The notes under the pieces: model-generated
Databases searched by the model: none
Seen by the model: only the letters and a program-made list of their open reading frames with translations
What the model was told of the DNA's origin: nothing
Assembly: GCA_023265995.1 (NCBI GenBank)
Contig: JAHFSA010000006.1
Coordinates: 124,001-188,000, forward strand
DNA length: 64,000 bases
Direction: 5' to 3'
Source of the DNA: Perlucidibaca sp.
Lineage (GTDB): Bacteria; Pseudomonadota; Gammaproteobacteria; Pseudomonadales; Moraxellaceae
Translations under genes and position numbers: made by a program
In this document: positions 44,739-55,494 of the stretch, in pieces
Numbering within the stretch: the stretch's first letter is position 1
Layout of the letters: each line of letters begins with the position of its first letter

Positions 44739-46739
44739 TCACGCCAGCCCCTTCACCGCGGCAACGACAGCCTCGGCGGTGATGCCGAAATGCTTGTAGA
44801 GATCACCGGCCGGGGCCGACTCGCCGTAGGTGGTCATGCCGACGACAGCGCCATCGAGGCCGGTGAAGCGGTGCCAGTAATCGGTGATCGAGGCCTCGAC
44901 GGCGACGCGCTTGCGCACGGCACCCGGCAGCACCTGCTCGCGGTAGGCGGCATCCTGCTTGAGGAAGGTGTCCGGCGACGGCATGGACACCACGCGCACA
45001 CCGAGACCTTCGGCGGCGAGCTGGTCGGCAGCGGCCATGGCCAGCGACACTTCCGAGCCGGCGCCGATGAGGATGACATCGACCTGGGCGGCATCGCGCA
45101 GGACATAGCCGCCACGGGCAATGGCCTGGATCTGGCCGGCATCACGGCTCTGGTGCGGCAGGTTCTGGCGCGAGAACACGAGCGCGGTCGGACCGTCCTT
45201 GCGCAGCAGGGCTTCACGCCAGGCCACTGCCGACTCGACGGTGTCGGCCGGACGCCAGGAGGCCAGGTTCGGCGTCTGACGCAGGCTGGCGAGCTGCTCG
45301 ACCGGCTGGTGGGTCGGGCCGTCTTCGCCGAGGCCGATGGAGTCATGGGTGTAGACGTGGATGGCGCGCTGCTTCATGAGCGCGGCCATGCGCAGGGCAT
45401 TGCGGGCGTATTCCATGAACATCAGGAAGGTGGCGCCGTAGGGAATGAAGCCGCCATGCAGGGCGACGCCGTTCATGATGGCGCTCATGCCGAACTCGCG
45501 CACGCCGTAGAACACGTAGTTGCCGTCGGCATGCTCCTGCACGCCATGGCAACCCTTCCACAGGGTCAGGTTGGAACCGGCGAGGTCGGCGGAGCCGCCG
45601 AGCAGTTCCGGCAGCAGCGGGCCGAAGGCGTTCAGCGTGTTCTGCGAAGCCTTGCGCGAAGCAATGGTTTCGCCCTTGTCGTTGCAGGCCTGGATCCAGG
45701 CATCGGCCTGGGCTGCGAAATCGGCCGGCAGATCACCAGCGAGGCGACGCTGCAGCTCGGCGGCCAGCGCCGGATGAGCCTTGGCATAGGACTGCCAGAG
45801 GCCGTTCCAGTTCAGCTCCAGGGCATCGCCCTTGGCGCGGCCATCCCAGGCATCGTAGATGTCCTGCGGAATCTCGAACGGGGCATGGGCCCAGCCCAGG
45901 GCCTCGCGGGTGAGCGCGATCTCGGCGTCGCCCAGCGGCGCACCGTGGCAGTCTTCCTTGCCCTGCTTGTTGGGCGAGCCGGCACCGATCACGGTCTTGC
46001 AGATGATCAGGGTCGGGCGTGCGCCGTCGGCCTGGGCTTCCTGCGTGGCGGTGCGGATGGCATCGCTGTCATGGCCGTCGATGGGGCCGATGACCTGCCA
46101 GCCGTAGGCCTGGAAGCGCTGCACGGTGTCATCGGTGAACCAGCCTTCGACTTCGCCGTCGATGGAGATGCCGTTGTCGTCATAGTAGGCAATGAGCTTG
46201 CCGAGGCCGAGCGTGCCGGCCAGCGAGCAGACCTCGTGCGAGATGCCTTCCATCAGGCAGCCGTCACCGAGGAAGCAGTAGGTGAAGTGGTCGACCACCG
46301 GGAAACCGTCGCGGTTGAACTGCGCGGCCAGGGTCTTTTCAGCCAGCGCCATGCCGATGGCATTGGCGATGCCCTGGCCGAGCGGACCGGTGGTGGTCTC
46401 GATGCCGGGGGCATAGCCGAACTCGGGGTGGCCCGGGGTGCGGCTGTGGAGCTGACGGAACTGCTTGAGGTCGTCGATGCCGAGGTCGTAGCCGGTCAGA
46501 TGCAGCAGCGCGTACTGCAGCATGGAGCCGTGGCCGTTGGAGAGCACGAAGCGGTCGCGGTTGGCCCAGCCCGGATTGGCCGGATTGAAGCGCATGAACT
46601 GGCGCCACAGCACCTCGGCGATATCGGCCATGCCCATGGGCGCGCCGGGATGGCCGGAGTTGGCTTTCTGCACGGCGTCCATGGCGAGGGCGCGGATGGC
46701 ATTGGCCAGATGGCGTTGGTTCAGGGGCTGCGCAGGCAT
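44739..46739 (-). CDS. tkt: transketolase
   Basis: Thiamine-diphosphate enzyme of 666 aa that moves two-carbon ketol units in the pentose phosphate pathway. Visible are the start [20 protein letters not shown], the ThDP motif [13 protein letters not shown] ... DDNGISIDG, the middle-domain [14 protein letters not shown] and [22 protein letters not shown] 46739 is the start; the frame upstream has no domain content. First gene of the tkt-epd-pgk-fba operon, divergent from the SAM-cycle regulator. Confidence 0.97.
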   Translation of the reverse strand: MPAQPLNQRHLANAIRALAMDAVQKANSGHPGAPMGMADIAEVLWRQFMRFNPANPGWANRDRFVLSNGHGSMLQYALLHLTGYDLGIDDLKQFRQLHSRTPGHPEFGYAPGIETTTGPLGQGIANAIGMALAEKTLAAQFNRDGFPVVDHFTYCFLGDGCLMEGISHEVCSLAGTLGLGKLIAYYDDNGISIDGEVEGWFTDDTVQRFQAYGWQVIGPIDGHDSDAIRTATQEAQADGARPTLIICKTVIGAGSPNKQGKEDCHGAPLGDAEIALTREALGWAHAPFEIPQDIYDAWDGRAKGDALELNWNGLWQSYAKAHPALAAELQRRLAGDLPADFAAQADAWIQACNDKGETIASRKASQNTLNAFGPLLPELLGGSADLAGSNLTLWKGCHGVQEHADGNYVFYGVREFGMSAIMNGVALHGGFIPYGATFLMFMEYARNALRMAALMKQRAIHVYTHDSIGLGEDGPTHQPVEQLASLRQTPNLASWRPADTVESAVAWREALLRKDGPTALVFSRQNLPHQSRDAGQIQAIARGGYVLRDAAQVDVILIGAGSEVSLAMAAADQLAAEGLGVRVVSMPSPDTFLKQDAAYREQVLPGAVRKRVAVEASITDYWHRFTGLDGAVVGMTTYGESAPAGDLYKHFGITAEAVVAAVKGLA

Positions 46740-46914
46740 GCAGGGGCTCCAGTCAGGGGGGCGACCGCCGGCGCTAGGCTCGGCAAAGGCGCAATTTTCA
46801 CCGATTCGACCGGCCGGGAGCAAACATCCGCACAGCTCCTTGACGCGAAAGCCGCCACAAAAGAGACAGAAAGCAGAATGGCGGCCATCCGCTCGCCATG
46901 CCACCGGCGAAATT

Positions 46915-46971
46915 CATCAATAGTTTTCTATATTCATGAATTTTGATATTTGATGCCGATGCCGCTACACT
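46915..46971 (+). promoter_or_regulatory. sahR-metK promoter and AT-rich operator
   Basis: -35 TTGATA (46943-46948), 17-bp spacer, -10 TACACT (46966-46971). Outer inverted repeats CATCAATA (46915-46922) and TATTTGATG (46947-46955) straddle the -35. The block from about 46930 to 46971 aligns with the ahcY promoter (53909-53950), with the same box spacing and nearly the same bases. Start of transcription would fall at or next to ATG 46980. Confidence 0.7.
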
Positions 46972-46979
46972 CCCTCACC

Positions 46980-47963
46980 ATGACGAGCACGACAACCGCT
47001 TTCGCCACCCTGGATCAACTGGCCGACCTCGCCTGGGCAGCCGGCGATCGCCTGCGCCTGGCCGTTCTCCGCGCGCTGGCCCGTGACTCCTTCGGCGTGC
47101 TCGAACTCTGTCAGCTCTTCGACATCAAGCAGCCGTCCATGAGCCACCACCTCAAGATCCTCTCCGAGGCCGGCCTGGTGGCGCACAGACGCGAAGGCAC
47201 CAATCTCTATTACCGGCGGGCGCCGGCGGAATCGCCGCTGATCGCCGAGCTGTTTGCCACGCTCGATGCCACGCTCGCCGACCACGACATCATGCAGCGT
47301 CTGGAGACGGTGCAGGCCGCGCGCGCCGAAGCCAGCCGACGCTTCTTCGCCGAGCACGGCAGCGAATACCGCCAGCATCAGGACCTGATCGCGCGCCTGG
47401 CCGACTACGGTCCGCGCGTGGTCGAACGCGTGGCCCAGCTCGCCAGCGGCGGCGTGGTGCTGGAAATCGGTCCCGGCGGCGGCGAGCTGCTGCCCGATCT
47501 CGCCAGCCTCGCCAGCCAGGTCATCGCCCTCGATGCCAGCAGCGAGATGTTGCGGCAGGCCGAGCGCCGCGTGCGCGATGCCGGCGCCGGCAATGTCCGC
47601 TTCGTGGCCGGCGACACCACTGCCGCCATCAGCCTGCAGCTGCCGTCCGCCGATGCCGTGGTCATGAACATGGTGCTGCACCACACCGCCCGCCCGGCCC
47701 AGGTCATCGCCGATGTCGCCCGCCTGCTCGCCCCCGGCGGCACCTTCGTACTCACCGAGCTGTGCGTGCATGGCCAGGGCGAGAAGGCCCGCGAGGTCTG
47801 CGGCGACGTCTGGCCCGGCTTTGCGCCGGAGACCCTGACCACCTGGGCCGGACAGGCCGGACTGCTGCCGGCGCGCGAGGAATACCTGGCGCAGCGCAAC
47901 GGCTTCCGCCTGCAGCTGCGCGAATTCACCAAACCCAAGCCGGCTGCCAGCAGCCACATCTGA
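46980..47963 (+). CDS. sahR: ArsR-type regulator fused to a methyltransferase-like domain (SahR-like)
   Basis: Protein of 327 aa: an N-terminal ArsR winged helix ([25 protein letters not shown], about 40-65) and a C-terminal Rossmann SAM/SAH-binding domain ([17 protein letters not shown]). Proteins of this architecture in Proteobacteria are known as SahR, repressors of SAM-cycle genes responding to S-adenosylhomocysteine. Being 22 bp ahead of metK, and sharing its promoter element with ahcY, fits that role. The name rests on architecture and context. ATG 46980 is favoured by the promoter position. Confidence 0.8.
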   Translation: MTSTTTAFATLDQLADLAWAAGDRLRLAVLRALARDSFGVLELCQLFDIKQPSMSHHLKILSEAGLVAHRREGTNLYYRRAPAESPLIAELFATLDATLADHDIMQRLETVQAARAEASRRFFAEHGSEYRQHQDLIARLADYGPRVVERVAQLASGGVVLEIGPGGGELLPDLASLASQVIALDASSEMLRQAERRVRDAGAGNVRFVAGDTTAAISLQLPSADAVVMNMVLHHTARPAQVIADVARLLAPGGTFVLTELCVHGQGEKAREVCGDVWPGFAPETLTTWAGQAGLLPAREEYLAQRNGFRLQLREFTKPKPAASSHI

Positions 47964-47985
47964 GACTTGCAGACAGGAACACGCC

Positions 47986-49194
47986 ATGAGCGAATACAGC
48001 GTTTTTACCTCGGAGTCAGTCTCCGAAGGCCACCCGGACAAGATCGCCGACCAGATCTCCGATGCCGTTCTTGACGCCATCATCACTCAGGACAAGTTCG
48101 CCCGCGTGGCCTGCGAAACCCTGGTCAAGACCGGTGTCGCCATTGTCGCCGGCGAAGTCACCACCAGCGCCTGGGTCGATCTCGAGGACCTCGTGCGCGG
48201 TGTCATCAACGACATCGGCTACACCAGCTCCAGCGTCGGCTTCGACGGCGCCACCTGCGGCATCATCAACATCATCGGCAAGCAGTCGCCCGACATTGCC
48301 CAGGGCGTCGACCGCAGCAAGCCGGAAGACCAGGGCGCCGGCGACCAGGGCCTGATGTTCGGCTACGCCAGCAACGAGACCGACGTGCTCATGCCGGCCC
48401 CGATCACCTACTCGCACCGCCTCGTCGAACGCCAGGCCGAAGCCCGCAAGTCCGGCCTGCTGCCGTGGCTGCGCCCGGACGCCAAGTCGCAGGTCACCTT
48501 CCGCTACGAGAACGGCAAGCCGGTCGCCGTCGACGCCGTCGTGCTGTCGACCCAGCACAGCCCGGACGTCAGCCTCGCCGATCTGCGCGAAGGTGTCATG
48601 GAGCTGATCGTCAAGCAGGTGCTGCCGGCCGAGTGGCTGCACTCCGGCACCCAGTTCCACATCAACCCGACCGGCAACTTCGTCATCGGCGGTCCGGTCG
48701 GCGACTGCGGTCTCACCGGCCGCAAGATCATCGTCGACAGCTACGGCGGCATGGCCCGCCACGGTGGCGGCGCCTTCTCCGGCAAGGATCCGTCCAAGGT
48801 CGACCGCTCCGCCGCCTATGCCGGCCGCTACGTGGCCAAGAACATTGTCGCCGCCGGCCTCGCCGACCGCTGCGAAATCCAGGTCTCCTACGCCATCGGC
48901 GTGGCGCAGCCGACCTCGGTGTCGGTCAACACCTTCGGCACCGGCAAGATCAGCGACGAGCGCATCATCAAGCTCGTGCGCGAAGTCTTCGACCTGCGCC
49001 CGTATGCCATCACCCGCATGCTCGACCTGCTGCATCCGATGTACCGCAAGACGGCCGCCTACGGTCACTTCGGCCGCACCCCGGAAACGCTGTCGGTGAA
49101 GAATCCGGTCACCGGCGAGGTCGACACCTTCACCACCTTCACCTGGGAACGCACCGACAAGGCCGACGCCCTGCGCGCCGCCGCCGGTCTCTGA
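47986..49194 (+). CDS. metK: S-adenosylmethionine synthetase
   Basis: Enzyme of 402 aa making SAM from methionine and ATP. Signature motifs are [21 protein letters not shown] at the start, [12 protein letters not shown] and [19 protein letters not shown]. It is co-transcribed with the SahR-like regulator and ends before a strong terminator. Length is normal for the family. Confidence 0.97.
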   Translation: MSEYSVFTSESVSEGHPDKIADQISDAVLDAIITQDKFARVACETLVKTGVAIVAGEVTTSAWVDLEDLVRGVINDIGYTSSSVGFDGATCGIINIIGKQSPDIAQGVDRSKPEDQGAGDQGLMFGYASNETDVLMPAPITYSHRLVERQAEARKSGLLPWLRPDAKSQVTFRYENGKPVAVDAVVLSTQHSPDVSLADLREGVMELIVKQVLPAEWLHSGTQFHINPTGNFVIGGPVGDCGLTGRKIIVDSYGGMARHGGGAFSGKDPSKVDRSAAYAGRYVAKNIVAAGLADRCEIQVSYAIGVAQPTSVSVNTFGTGKISDERIIKLVREVFDLRPYAITRMLDLLHPMYRKTAAYGHFGRTPETLSVKNPVTGEVDTFTTFTWERTDKADALRAAAGL

Positions 49195-49214
49195 CCCGGC
49201 GCGCAGTCCGCGCC

Positions 49215-49246
49215 GGTCAGACCCTGGTCAGACCCTGGTCAGACCC
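49215..49246 (+). repeat. three tandem copies of GGTCAGACCCT
   Basis: An 11-bp unit is repeated three times head to tail (the last lacks the final T), between the metK stop and its terminator. The inner GGTC/GACC makes each unit self-complementary. Probably a small slippage repeat. Confidence 0.7.
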
Positions 49247-49247
49247 G

Positions 49248-49285
49248 AAAAGCCGCCCGCTGGCACTGCCGCCGGGCGGCTTTTT
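49248..49285 (+). terminator. terminator after metK
   Basis: AAAAGCCGCCCG (49248-49259) pairs with CGGGCGGCTTTTT (49273-49285) around a 13-nt loop. Confidence 0.9.
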
Positions 49286-49370
49286 CATTTCCGCACCCTC
49301 TTGCCTATTCCCCGCATTACCGCAAAGCTCTGCGCAAGCAATTGCACCACCCATGAGCCGGAGATCATCC

Positions 49371-51023
49371 ATGCGTCGCACCGGGCGCCGTTACCGCAGC
49401 GGGCGCGCTGCCGAGCATTACGACGTCATTGTCATTGGTTCCGGCATAGGCGGCCTCTGCCTCGCCGCCCTCATGTCCAGACTTGGCCGCCGCGTCTGCG
49501 TGCTGGAGCAGCACTACACCGCCGGCGGCTTCACGCACAGCTACGAGCGCGAAGGCTTCGAGTGGGATGTCGGGGTGCACTACATAGGCGAGGTGCACAA
49601 GCCGCACAGCACGCTGCGCCGCCTGTTCGATGTCATCAGCGATGGCGCCCTGCAATGGGCGCCCATGGACCCTGTCTACGACCGCATCATCATCGGCAAC
49701 CGCCGTGTCGATTTCGTCGCCGGCCGCGAAGCCCTGACCGAGAGCCTGATCGCGCAGTTCCCGGACGAGGCCGAGGCCATTCGCGAATACATCCGCCTGG
49801 TCGATGAGTCGGCCCGCTCGGCGCAGAAATTCTTCGCCGGCCAGGCCATGCCACGTCTGCTCGGTCGCGCCTACCGCGCCGCCCGCCCCATGCTGGTGCC
49901 GCGCACTAGCTTCCAGACCGTGCGCCAGGTGCTGGAAGGACTGACGCAGAATCAGGAGCTGATCGGTGTGCTCACCGGTCAGTGGGGCGACTACGGCATG
50001 ACGCCGAGCGAGGCATCCTTCCTCATGCACGCCAGCGTGGCCAAGCACTACTTCGGTGGCGGCAGCTACCCGGTCGGCGGCTCCTGGAAGATCGCCGAAA
50101 CCATCCTGCCGGTGATTCGTGCCGGCGGCGGCGAGGTCTTCACCTATGCCCGGGTCGACGAGATCGTCATCGACAAGGGTCGCGCCACCGGCGTGCGCAT
50201 GGACAACGGCGACATCCTGCGCGCCGACCAGATCGTCAGCGCCGCCGGTGCCCGCCTGACCTTCGAGCGCCTGCTGCCGGAAGCTCAGCGCGAGCGCTTC
50301 GGCTATGCCGGGAAGCTGGCCAAGGTCAATGTCTCCGGCGCCCACCTGTGCATCTACGCCGGTTTCAAGGGCACGGCCGAGGAGCTCGGCCTGCCACGCA
50401 CCAATCTCTGGATCTATCCGTCACCGGATCACGAGGCCAATGTCGCGCGCTTCCGTGACAACCCGGCCGCGCCCTTCCCGCTGCTCTACATCTCCTTCCC
50501 GTCCGCCAAGGATCCGGAATGGCAGCAGACGCATCCGGGCACCAGCACGGTGGAAGTGCTGACCATGGCACCCTGGGAATGGTTCGAGAAGTGGGATGGC
50601 ACGACCTGGGGACAGCGCGGCAAGGACTACGAGGCTCTCAAAGCCGGGTTCCAGGTGCGCCTGCTGGAAGCGCTCTACAAGGAGCTGCCGCAGCTGCGTG
50701 ATGCCCTGGTCTACGCCGAGCTGTCGACACCGCTGTCGACGGCCTGGTTCGGAGCCTACCCGCAAGGCGAGATCTACGGTCTCGATCACGATGTCGACCG
50801 CTTCCGCCAGGAGTGGCTGCATCCGATCACGCCGGTGCCCGGCCTCGCGCTGACCGGGCAGGATGTGGTCACCGCCGGAGTCGGCGGCGCCATGATGGGC
50901 GGTCTCATGACCGCCTGCGCCCTGCTCGGACGTCAGGCCGGCCAGGTCACCGATCTGCTGAAGAACTGGCAGCCGCCAGCGGCCACGGAAAGCGCCGGCG
51001 ACGAGCCTGCACCGGGAGTCTAG
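49371..51023 (+). CDS. FAD-dependent oxidoreductase, phytoene desaturase / retinol saturase-like
   Basis: Protein of 550 aa of the phytoene-desaturase / all-trans-retinol 13,14-reductase superfamily. The N-terminal dinucleotide motif VIVIGSGIGGLCLAALMSRLG is followed by VLEQHYTAGGFTHSY, and the C-terminus closes with GLALTGQDVVTAGVGGAMMGG. No neighbouring carotenoid genes exist, so a lipid or isoprenoid substrate is more likely than phytoene. ATG 49371 has GGAG 8 bp upstream and is preferred over ATG 49353. Confidence 0.82.
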   Translation: MRRTGRRYRSGRAAEHYDVIVIGSGIGGLCLAALMSRLGRRVCVLEQHYTAGGFTHSYEREGFEWDVGVHYIGEVHKPHSTLRRLFDVISDGALQWAPMDPVYDRIIIGNRRVDFVAGREALTESLIAQFPDEAEAIREYIRLVDESARSAQKFFAGQAMPRLLGRAYRAARPMLVPRTSFQTVRQVLEGLTQNQELIGVLTGQWGDYGMTPSEASFLMHASVAKHYFGGGSYPVGGSWKIAETILPVIRAGGGEVFTYARVDEIVIDKGRATGVRMDNGDILRADQIVSAAGARLTFERLLPEAQRERFGYAGKLAKVNVSGAHLCIYAGFKGTAEELGLPRTNLWIYPSPDHEANVARFRDNPAAPFPLLYISFPSAKDPEWQQTHPGTSTVEVLTMAPWEWFEKWDGTTWGQRGKDYEALKAGFQVRLLEALYKELPQLRDALVYAELSTPLSTAWFGAYPQGEIYGLDHDVDRFRQEWLHPITPVPGLALTGQDVVTAGVGGAMMGGLMTACALLGRQAGQVTDLLKNWQPPAATESAGDEPAPGV

Positions 51024-51280
51024 ATGCCCATGGCCGAGAGCTTGCGCATGGCCTCGGAAATGACCGACGACAGCATGGGATGCTCCACCGCCAGCCGGGT
51101 CTCCCAGGCCAGCACCTGATCCTCGAAGGCCGCCGGGTCCGGCAGGTTCGCCGCCATCAGCTGGCGCTCGAGCTCGTCGACGGCGCTCTCCAGATGCTGA
51201 CGCTGACCGCTGTCCAGATGCTGGCTGTGCAGGTTGGCGCGCAGCAGCGCCAGCTTTTCCGCGGTGTCCTTCGCTGACAT
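51020..51280 (-). CDS. DUF4404 family protein
   Basis: Helical, charged protein of 86 aa: MSAKDTAEKLALLRANLH, a central ESAVDELERQL and a C-terminal HPMLSSVISEAMRKLSAMGI. These are features of DUF4404, small cytoplasmic proteins of unknown function. Its stop overlaps the stop of the oxidoreductase gene tail-to-tail. ATG 51280 is favoured by the GAGAG spacing; 51286 is possible. Confidence 0.75.
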   Translation of the reverse strand: MSAKDTAEKLALLRANLHSQHLDSGQRQHLESAVDELERQLMAANLPDPAAFEDQVLAWETRLAVEHPMLSSVISEAMRKLSAMGI

Positions 51281-51342
51281 GGCCATCTCTCTCGCAGGAC
51301 TGGTTACACTGACAGCATACGCTCCTTGCGAAGCAGTCAGCC

Positions 51343-52122
51343 ATGGCCCCGACAGACAGCGTTGTCGCCAGTTTCCGTGCCCGCTACCGGGCCGCCATCG
51401 CCCCCGGCTACTCGGGCTATCGCCATGCCCTCTGGGTTGCCGGCGTCGGTCTCGCCGCCATCGTTTTCTCCGCCAGCCGCCTGCATGCCGTGCAGCCGCT
51501 GGAGTGGCTGATGCTGCTCGCCGCCCTGCTCGTCGGCAATGTCGGCGAGTACACCATCCACCGCCGCCTCGGCCACCGCAAGTGGGCACCGGCCAGGCTT
51601 TTCTATCAGCGCCATACCGGCGATCACCACAGTTTCTTCACCGACACCCAGATGCTCTGGGACACGCCGCGCGACTGGCGGGTGGTGCTCTTTCCGGGCT
51701 GGCTGATCGTGGTCGTGCTGACCGTCGTGGCCGCCCCCGGCGCCTGGCTGCTGTCCGCCGTCGCCAGCAGCAACGCTGCCTGGCTCTGGGTACTGGGAGT
51801 CGCCGCCACCTATCTGCTCTACGAGATGCTGCACTTCAGCTATCACCTGCCGCGCCAGCACTGGCTGCATCGCCACATCCCCGGGCTCTGGCGCCTGCGT
51901 CATCTGCATGTGCTGCACCATGCCCGCGAGAACATGACCGAGATCAACTTCAATCTGACCTTCCCGCTCACCGACTGGCTGCTCGGCACCCTGCGCTGGA
52001 GCCCGGAAAGCCCCGAAGATCAGACCGGCAGCCAGACGCCCGAAGCGGCCCACACCGCCCCTCCCGCCACCATCAGCGCCAGCAGCAGGGCAAGCGGGCC
52101 GCCTCCGCGCGCCGGTTGCTGA
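51343..52122 (+). CDS. sterol desaturase / fatty-acid hydroxylase superfamily protein
   Basis: Membrane di-iron protein of 259 aa. Histidine clusters HRRLGH, HTGDHH, HFSYH and HLHVLHH provide the metal ligands; three to four transmembrane helices separate them. It would hydroxylate or desaturate a lipid. The last 35 codons are low-complexity (Ala/Ser/Pro-rich) and lie over the convergent cytochrome gene, a 103-bp overlap; the true functional end may be near residue 225. Confidence 0.8.
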   Translation: MAPTDSVVASFRARYRAAIAPGYSGYRHALWVAGVGLAAIVFSASRLHAVQPLEWLMLLAALLVGNVGEYTIHRRLGHRKWAPARLFYQRHTGDHHSFFTDTQMLWDTPRDWRVVLFPGWLIVVVLTVVAAPGAWLLSAVASSNAAWLWVLGVAATYLLYEMLHFSYHLPRQHWLHRHIPGLWRLRHLHVLHHARENMTEINFNLTFPLTDWLLGTLRWSPESPEDQTGSQTPEAAHTAPPATISASSRASGPPPRAGC

Positions 52123-52691
52123 TCGGCATGCGTGCGCACGGCATTGCCATCGATCATGGGGCGCAGCAGATCGCGATGCTTGATGCGCACATGCCAGAAA
52201 ATCGCGGCCAGATGCAGCAGCACCAGCGCCAGCACCAGCACGGCACCCTGGCGATGCCAGGTGCTGATCTCGAGACTGGTGTCGGCACTGACCAGGCGGT
52301 AAAGCGGTCCGGTGAAAGCGATGTCATCGGTCGAGAACAAGCCGCAGGCCACTTGCGTGACCAGCGCGGCCAGCATGGCGAACACCGACAGCACGCCGAG
52401 CGGATTGTGTCCGGGCTCATGCCACTGCCCGCGCAGATAGCGCGGCACCGACAGTACAGAGCGGAGCAGGGTCGTGAAACGGACATAGGTCGAGCCGAGC
52501 ACACCCCAGACCAGGCGGAAGGCCAGCAATCCGGTGATCAGCAGGCCGCTGCGGCCATGCCATAGCATCAGCTCGCCACCGATCAGGCCGGTGGTCAGGG
52601 AAGTCAGCACGGCCGCCGCCAGCAGCCAGTGGAAGATGCGGGTCGGCAGGTCCCAGACCCGCAGGGTGCCCGCAGCGGGAAGCTGGTGCAT
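52020..52691 (-). CDS. cytochrome b561-like membrane protein
   Basis: Protein of 223 aa of the Ni/Fe-hydrogenase b-type cytochrome / b561 family: VWDLPTRIFHWLLAAAV starts TM1 with a haem-ligand His, ELMLWHGRSGLLITG provides another, and WHRQGAVLVLALVLLHLAAIFWH supplies TM4 ligands. It would carry electrons across the inner membrane to an unknown partner. ATG 52691 is favoured because the family pattern begins just after it. Confidence 0.85.
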   Translation of the reverse strand: MHQLPAAGTLRVWDLPTRIFHWLLAAAVLTSLTTGLIGGELMLWHGRSGLLITGLLAFRLVWGVLGSTYVRFTTLLRSVLSVPRYLRGQWHEPGHNPLGVLSVFAMLAALVTQVACGLFSTDDIAFTGPLYRLVSADTSLEISTWHRQGAVLVLALVLLHLAAIFWHVRIKHRDLLRPMIDGNAVRTHADQQPARGGGPLALLLALMVAGGAVWAASGVWLPV

Positions 52692-52759
52692 GATGCACCT
52701 CGCTATTGTTGTTTTCCGATCAAAGTCTAAGCGCTTTTCCACCCCGCCGGGAGCCTGGC

Positions 52760-53101
52760 ATGTTGTCCATCCTGCCCACCATCAGCCTGCTGGTGCTGTC
52801 CAATATCTTCATGACCTTCGCCTGGTACTCGCACCTGCGCACGCTCGGCGACAAGCCGATCTGGATCGCGATCGCGGCCAGCTGGGGCATAGCCTTCTTC
52901 GAGTATGTGCTGATGGTGCCGGCCAACCGGCTCGGGCATGCGACGCTGAGCGTGAGCCAGCTCAAGATTCTGCAGGAGGCGATCACCTTGCTGGTGTTCA
53001 TCCCCTTCGTGGCGCTGTTCATGAAGGAGCCGCTGAAGCTGGACTATCTCTGGGCCGGTCTCTGCATCATGGCCGCGGTCTATTTCATGTTCAGAAGCTG
53101 A
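52760..53101 (+). CDS. DUF486 family small membrane protein
   Basis: Protein of 113 aa with four transmembrane helices and family features LSNIFMTFAWYSHLR, WGIAFFEYVLMVPANRLGH and LKILQEAITLLVF. DUF486 proteins resemble small multidrug-resistance transporters; function unknown. GGGAG lies before the ATG. Confidence 0.88.
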   Translation: MLSILPTISLLVLSNIFMTFAWYSHLRTLGDKPIWIAIAASWGIAFFEYVLMVPANRLGHATLSVSQLKILQEAITLLVFIPFVALFMKEPLKLDYLWAGLCIMAAVYFMFRS

Positions 53102-53145
53102 GCGAGAGACCCGGCGCGGACACATGGCGCCGCACCGGGACAGGA

Positions 53146-53814
53146 TCACATGCGATAGATCAGGCCGGCCTGGAGGATGGGCAGGACCTTGTAGCGTTCG
53201 AGGTCATGCTCGATCTGCTTGCGCTGGTCGGCGGTGTAGGAGTCGCAGGCCGCCTGCTCGCCGGCACTGGGAGTGCCCGACGGGTTGCTGGTCTTGCACT
53301 TGGCGGTGGCCTCGACATCCGGCGTGCCGGCGTACATGGCGCCGGCGCTGAAGTGATAGCCGAGACCGAGCTTGTCGATCGGCGTCTCCCAGCCGAAGGT
53401 CAGCGCCGGCGCCAGGCTCTGCGCGTAATCGCTGTGGACCGTGATGGAGTCGACGGGGGCGGCGGTGGTGCCGGTGAACTGCGATGCCATCAGATCGAAA
53501 TGCGAGTTCTGCTTGACCAGACCGGCAGCCAGGCGGAAATGGCCGCCGAACGGCGCCCAGCGCAGGAAGGCCTGCGGATTGCGCAGGCTGGCATCGCCGC
53601 TGTAGGTGGCCTGGTCTGACTTCACGTCACGCACGCTCTGATCGGCCCAGGTATAGCCCGCCGACAGCGACAGATACTTGCTGAAGCCCCACTCGACGGT
53701 GGCGCCATAGCCGGCCAGACCGACCTGCGGCACCACGCCGAAAGTATCCGCCGAGGCCAGCGGGTTGAAGGCGAGCAGGGCGAGGCCGAACAGCGAGGCG
53801 GGAGTGATGCGCAT
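53146..53814 (-). CDS. outer-membrane protein, beta-barrel, unknown function
   Basis: Protein of 222 aa with a signal peptide (PASLFGLALLAFNPLASA) and alternating beta-strands of a small barrel: VGLAGYGATVEWGFSKYLSLSAGYTW, FLRWAPFGGHFRLAAGLV, LGLGYHFSAGAMYA. A mid-protein insert has two Cys (KCKTSN and AACDSY) that may form a loop disulphide. The C-terminus is LIYRM rather than Phe. It resembles OmpW/autotransporter-adhesin-type barrels; the exact family is unclear. Confidence 0.75.
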   Translation of the reverse strand: MRITPASLFGLALLAFNPLASADTFGVVPQVGLAGYGATVEWGFSKYLSLSAGYTWADQSVRDVKSDQATYSGDASLRNPQAFLRWAPFGGHFRLAAGLVKQNSHFDLMASQFTGTTAAPVDSITVHSDYAQSLAPALTFGWETPIDKLGLGYHFSAGAMYAGTPDVEATAKCKTSNPSGTPSAGEQAACDSYTADQRKQIEHDLERYKVLPILQAGLIYRM

Positions 53815-53907
53815 GTATGTCTCCGGAAAGGGGCGTCGGGAATGCGCCAACGCTACCACAGGCAGATGACAGCCCGGATAGGGTGCCTGCCGGCAAAGCC
53901 GCCAATT

Positions 53908-53950
53908 GAATATCAATAAATTTGGATATTCCATGCGGCACCGCTATACT
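53908..53950 (+). promoter_or_regulatory. ahcY promoter and SahR-like operator
   Basis: Perfect inverted repeat GAATATC (53908-53914) / GATATTC (53925-53931), 10-bp spacer, overlapping -35 TTGGAT (53922-53927). A 17-bp spacer separates this from -10 TATACT (53945-53950). It aligns with the sahR promoter (46930-46971). A bound regulator would cover the -35 and block transcription of the riboswitch-ahcY-metF message. Confidence 0.75.
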
Positions 53951-53963
53951 CGCGGCCTGTCCG

Positions 53964-54042
53964 GCGATCGAGGGGCGCTGCAGCGGGGGTTTCCGAGGAA
54001 GTCCGCCGTCAGGCTCGATCGCATTTCCCGTCAACGGCGCCC
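53964..54042 (+). ncRNA. SAH riboswitch ahead of ahcY
   Basis: P1 pairs GCGATCGAG (53964-53972) with CTCGATCGC (54014-54022). The conserved strand GGGGCGCTGCA (53972-53982), then CAGGCTCG (54010-54017), and the 3' pseudoknot strand AACGGCGCC (54033-54041), which pairs with GGCGC in the first strand, match the SAH-riboswitch consensus. The variable arm carries an extra GC hairpin. Bound S-adenosylhomocysteine normally turns expression on, exposing the GGAG at about 54051-54054. It lies 22 bp before the ahcY ATG. Confidence 0.92.
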
Positions 54043-54064
54043 GTTCACCCCGGAGTATTTCCCG

Positions 54065-55477
<1,413 letters not shown>

Positions 55478-55494
55478 GGGACGCGCAGCCAGCC

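Noticed and set aside
42419-46946. Long plus-strand frames across pgk, epd and transketolase
   Set aside because: They mirror the minus-strand genes, which carry complete enzyme signatures; the mirrored frames have no recognisable domains.
49215-49246. Tandem GGTCAGACCCT repeats as a CRISPR or att site
   Set aside because: The units are contiguous without spacers, no cas genes are nearby, and no integrase or tRNA adjoins them.
48465-49370. Long plus-strand extension upstream of the retinol-saturase-like gene
   Set aside because: It is the wrong frame of metK and is very Arg-rich; the conserved oxidoreductase domain begins just after 49371, which has its own ribosome binding site.
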